This document shows positions 48,808 to 51,006 of a stretch of 51,006 bases of DNA, in pieces. The stretch spans positions 1 through 51,006 of the forward strand of contig DATKSG010000026.1 in the NCBI GenBank assembly GCA_035531775.1, read 5' to 3'. A program made the position numbers and the translations under genes. The notes below the pieces were generated by a model. It was not told where the DNA came from. It saw only the letters and a program-made list of their open reading frames with translations, and ran no database searches. Position 1 is the first letter of the stretch, and each line of letters opens with the position of its first letter. The stretch comes from DATKSG01 sp035531775. GTDB taxonomy: Bacteria > Actinomycetota > Acidimicrobiia > Acidimicrobiales > UBA8190.

Positions 48808-48863
48808 CCTGCGGGCACGGCGAAATCCCTGGTCGTGTCCATTCGACCCCTTTGGGAGCGACG

Positions 48864-50036
48864 TTGACATCCCCAGACGAAGCCGACCTGCGCGCCGCGC
48901 TGTCGGCTGTGTGCGACCCCGACCTGCTCCGCGGCCTGGGCGAGCTGGGGATGGTAAGGGACCTGCAGGTGCGTCGGCGTGGGGTCGAGGTCACGTTGGC
49001 CCTGCCCGTGGCCGGGTGGCCGCCGACCGACGAGCTGCTCGCCCGGGTACGCCGGGCTCTGTCCCCGCCGGCGGCCACGGTGGAGGTGTCGACCGTCGTC
49101 ATGGACGGCGCCGAGCGGGCCGAGCTTCGGGCCACGCTGGCCCGGCCGCCAGGCGGTGAGCCGGGGCCGGTCCCCTCTGCCCACCGACACGGCCCCACCG
49201 GTCCACCGGCGCCTCTCGGCCATGAGGAGGGCCGACCCAACCGCTTCATGGCGCCGGGCTCGCCCACGAGGGTGATCGGAATCTCCTCGGGCAAGGGCGG
49301 GGTGGGCAAGTCCTCGGTCACGGTGAATCTGGCCGTGGCTCTGGCCGCCGCCGGCCATGAGGTGGGGTTGCTCGACGCCGACATCTACGGCTTCTCGGTG
49401 CCCAAGATGCTCGGCGTCGATCGTGACCCCACCGCCATCGACGACCTGTTGGTGCCGCCGGTGGTCCACGGCGTGCGCTGTCTGTCCATGGGCTTCTTCG
49501 TGCCCGACGCCCAACCCGTGATCTGGCGCGGCCCGATGCTGCACAAGACGCTCGAGCAATTCCTGGTGGACGCCTACTGGGGTGAGCCGGAGTACCTCCT
49601 CGTCGACATGCCGCCCGGCACCGGGGACGTGGCCCTGTCGCTCGGCCAGTACCTGCCCCGCACCGAGATCCTGGTGGTCACCACGCCCCAGGCGGCGGCC
49701 CAACGCGTGGCCCAGCGCTCGGCCTATGCCGCCAAGCAGCTCAAGCTGCCGGTGCGCGGCGTGATCGAGAACATGTCGTGGTTCACCGGGGATGATGGCA
49801 CTCGCTACGAGCTGTTCGGCGCCGGCGGTGGCCGGGCTCTGGCCGAGGTCTTGGAGGTGCCCCTGCTGGCCAGCGTCCCCTTCGTGCCCGCTGTCCGCCA
49901 GGGCGCAGACGCCGGCCTACCCGTGCGGGTGTCCGACCCCTCAGGTGAGGCGGCCACGGCCTTCGACGCCCTGGCCTTGGCCGTGGTGGCCCTCGGCCCG
50001 TCGCGTATCTACCGGCGCGAGCTCACCGTCCGCTGA
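48864..50036 (+). CDS. mrp: Mrp/NBP35-family iron-sulfur carrier ATPase with MIP18-like N-terminus
   Basis: 390 residues. Residues 1-80 are a MIP18 (DUF59)-like domain, and about 130-380 are the P-loop ATPase with the deviant Walker A SSGKGGVGKSS near 141-151. The family loads or delivers iron-sulfur clusters. The CxxC that bridges the cluster in many homologues is absent: ENMSWFTGDDGTRYELFG has Gly-Asp-Asp-Gly at that place. TTG at 48864 is chosen because GGGAG ends five bases upstream; a TTG at 48852 is inside that site. The gene is divergent from the SufR-like regulator. Confidence 0.9.
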   Translation: MTSPDEADLRAALSAVCDPDLLRGLGELGMVRDLQVRRRGVEVTLALPVAGWPPTDELLARVRRALSPPAATVEVSTVVMDGAERAELRATLARPPGGEPGPVPSAHRHGPTGPPAPLGHEEGRPNRFMAPGSPTRVIGISSGKGGVGKSSVTVNLAVALAAAGHEVGLLDADIYGFSVPKMLGVDRDPTAIDDLLVPPVVHGVRCLSMGFFVPDAQPVIWRGPMLHKTLEQFLVDAYWGEPEYLLVDMPPGTGDVALSLGQYLPRTEILVVTTPQAAAQRVAQRSAYAAKQLKLPVRGVIENMSWFTGDDGTRYELFGAGGGRALAEVLEVPLLASVPFVPAVRQGADAGLPVRVSDPSGEAATAFDALALAVVALGPSRIYRRELTVR

Positions 50037-50039
50037 CGA

Positions 50040-50108
50040 GGTCCTCCGAAGAGGACCCCTTCGGGACCCGCATCGAGATCATCGATGGGGCCTTATCGGC
50101 CCATCGAT
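50040..50108. terminator. Two hairpins between convergent mrp and dGTPase genes
   Basis: GGTCCTC-CGAA-GAGGACC (50040-50057) is a perfect 7-base-pair stem with a CGAA tetraloop just past the mrp stop. ATCGATGGG (50081-50089) pairs with CCCATCGAT (50100-50108); it can extend inward with one bulge and lies in the last codons of the dGTPase gene. Both are likely transcript ends; neither has a T-tract. Confidence 0.55.
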
Positions 50109-51006
50109 GCCTCGCGGCAGGCGCGCCGGGTTCCAGCCGAGCTCGGACACGGCGCTGGCCATGGCGAAGCGGTCGGTCATGCCGGCCACATACGCCAAGG
50201 CCGCTCGCCGGGCGGCGTCGGCGTTGGCGCCAAGGCCGCCCGCCTCCCGCACCGCCGGGATCCGGTTCGGATGGTCGGCGAAGTGCTCCACCAGGGCCCG
50301 CAGCACGGCGACCACCGCCTCGGCCTGGGCCAGCGAGGCCGGGCGCAGGTACACGTGTTCGTAGTTGCAGTGCCGGAAGGCGGCGAGCGCTTCGGCCGAC
50401 TCCTCGTCCATCCCCACCCGCCCGGTGGCGGCCACGGCATCGACCACCGCCCCCATGAAGGCCCCGAGCTGGCTCGAGCGGGTCGTCCCGGCCCTGGCCC
50501 GCACGATGTCGGGGAGCTGGGCCGGTGTGACGGTGCCGGCTGACACGGCATCCTCCCAGTCGTGGCAGACGTAGGCGATCCGGTCGGCCCAGCTCACGAC
50601 CTCGCCCTCCACTGTCTGGGGGGCGGGACGCGACCAGGAGTGGTTCCTGATGCCGTCGAGGGTCTCGACGCACAGGTTCAGCTCGGCCAACGACACGTCG
50701 GCTCCCCACACGGCGTGATCGAAGCCCTCGGCCAGGAAGACGCCCAGTGCGTCCTCGCTGGCGTGCCCCCCCGGCCCATGGCCGCAGTCGTGGCCCAGGG
50801 CCACGGCGTCAGCCAGGGCCACGTTTAGCCGGCAGGCGCGGGCGATGGCCGTGGCCACCTGGGCCACCTCCAGTGCATGGGTGAGGCGGGTGCGCTGGTG
50901 GTCGGCCGGGAAGATGAACACCTGGGTCTTGCCGGCCAGGCGGCGGAACGCGCTCGAGTGCAGGATCCGGTCGCGGTCGCGCTCGAAGCAGGTACGGAAG
51001 GGATCG
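50079..51006 (-). CDS. dGTPase-like HD-domain nucleotide triphosphohydrolase, 5' end outside the window
   Basis: About 309 residues are readable, and the start lies beyond the right edge. The visible N-terminal part contains ERDRDRILHSSAFRRLAGKT, the dGTP-binding segment of the Dgt family. The HD metal site follows: His in RTRLTHALEV, His-Asp in GHDCGHGPGGH, and a late Asp in SWADRIAYVCHDWEDA. The enzyme cuts dNTP to nucleoside and triphosphate. The length fits the actinobacterial deoxyguanosinetriphosphate triphosphohydrolase-like proteins. The C-terminal codons include the hairpin at 50081. Confidence 0.92.
   Translation of the reverse strand, partial: DPFRTCFERDRDRILHSSAFRRLAGKTQVFIFPADHQRTRLTHALEVAQVATAIARACRLNVALADAVALGHDCGHGPGGHASEDALGVFLAEGFDHAVWGADVSLAELNLCVETLDGIRNHSWSRPAPQTVEGEVVSWADRIAYVCHDWEDAVSAGTVTPAQLPDIVRARAGTTRSSQLGAFMGAVVDAVAATGRVGMDEESAEALAAFRHCNYEHVYLRPASLAQAEAVVAVLRALVEHFADHPNRIPAVREAGGLGANADAARRAALAYVAGMTDRFAMASAVSELGWNPARLPRGIDGPIRPHR

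Noticed and set aside
1..51006. CRISPR arrays, insertion sequences, prophage genes, rRNA or tRNA genes
   Set aside because: No spaced repeats, transposase motifs, integrase or phage structural motifs, or RNA gene signatures were seen. The only repeats are short tandem or direct repeats.

Overview
The window is about 51 kb of very GC-rich bacterial chromosome, densely coding on both strands, with many GTG and TTG starts and many 4-base stop/start overlaps. The gene content points to the phylum Actinomycetota: an F420/LLM-type oxidoreductase, a WS/DGAT wax ester synthase, a mycobacterial-type amidohydrolase, a DUF4395 protein, a SufR-like regulator, a bacterial P450 and several apparently leaderless genes. 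The class Acidimicrobiia is my best guess, but no rRNA or tRNA is present to settle it. I see no insertion sequence, prophage, CRISPR array, tRNA or rRNA.

Layout. 1-3.6 kb: the 5' part of an unrecognised small regulator, a membrane diguanylate cyclase with a cysteine-rich sensor, then a cobalamin riboswitch with a readable expression platform in front of a BtuF-like lipoprotein. 3.6-13.3 kb: LLM oxidoreductase, HtrA-type protease, a dienelactone hydrolase pair, and a lipid group (acyl desaturase, WS/DGAT, alpha/beta hydrolase, apolipoprotein N-acyltransferase-like protein). The last of these diverges from a TetR gene across two matched operator palindromes. 14.2-18.9 kb: a complete branched-chain amino acid type ABC importer in three genes, with both permeases fused and both ATPases fused. 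18.8-22.7 kb: a hotdog thioesterase, an amidohydrolase-family protein that lacks metal ligands, and a large secreted hydrolase. 22.7-28.0 kb: valS and cysS diverging from a 20-base gap, then an MFS transporter. 28.1-35.4 kb: acyl-CoA dehydrogenase, methyltransferase, beta-carbonic anhydrase, an isoprenylcysteine-methyltransferase-like membrane enzyme under a perfect palindrome, LMW phosphatase, DUF4395, TetR, glycosyltransferase and enoyl-CoA hydratase. 35.4-43.9 kb: gmd followed by a complete System I cytochrome c maturation operon (ccdA-ccmABCDEFGHI). 43.9-51 kb: P450, a membrane protein, a DCC protein, and an iron-sulfur group (SufR-like regulator, cysteine desulfurase and sterol-desaturase-like protein, divergent from an Mrp ATPase), then a partial dGTPase.

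How the parts work together. The Ccm operon is the largest single functional unit. It would transport heme, hold it on CcmE and ligate it to apocytochromes outside the membrane, with CcdA and CcmG/H supplying thiol reduction. The iron-sulfur group would supply and deliver clusters under control of a cluster-sensing repressor. The desaturase, WS/DGAT, acyl-CoA dehydrogenase, enoyl-CoA hydratase and thioesterase fit an active fatty-acid and storage-lipid metabolism.

The regulatory DNA is the most unusual part: a B12 riboswitch with mutually exclusive hairpins, an apparent symmetric promoter between valS and cysS, and a set of genes whose start codon lies 6-7 bases after a TANNNT box with no ribosome binding site. 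Positions and motifs were read by eye. Family names rest on motif recognition, not on database searches.
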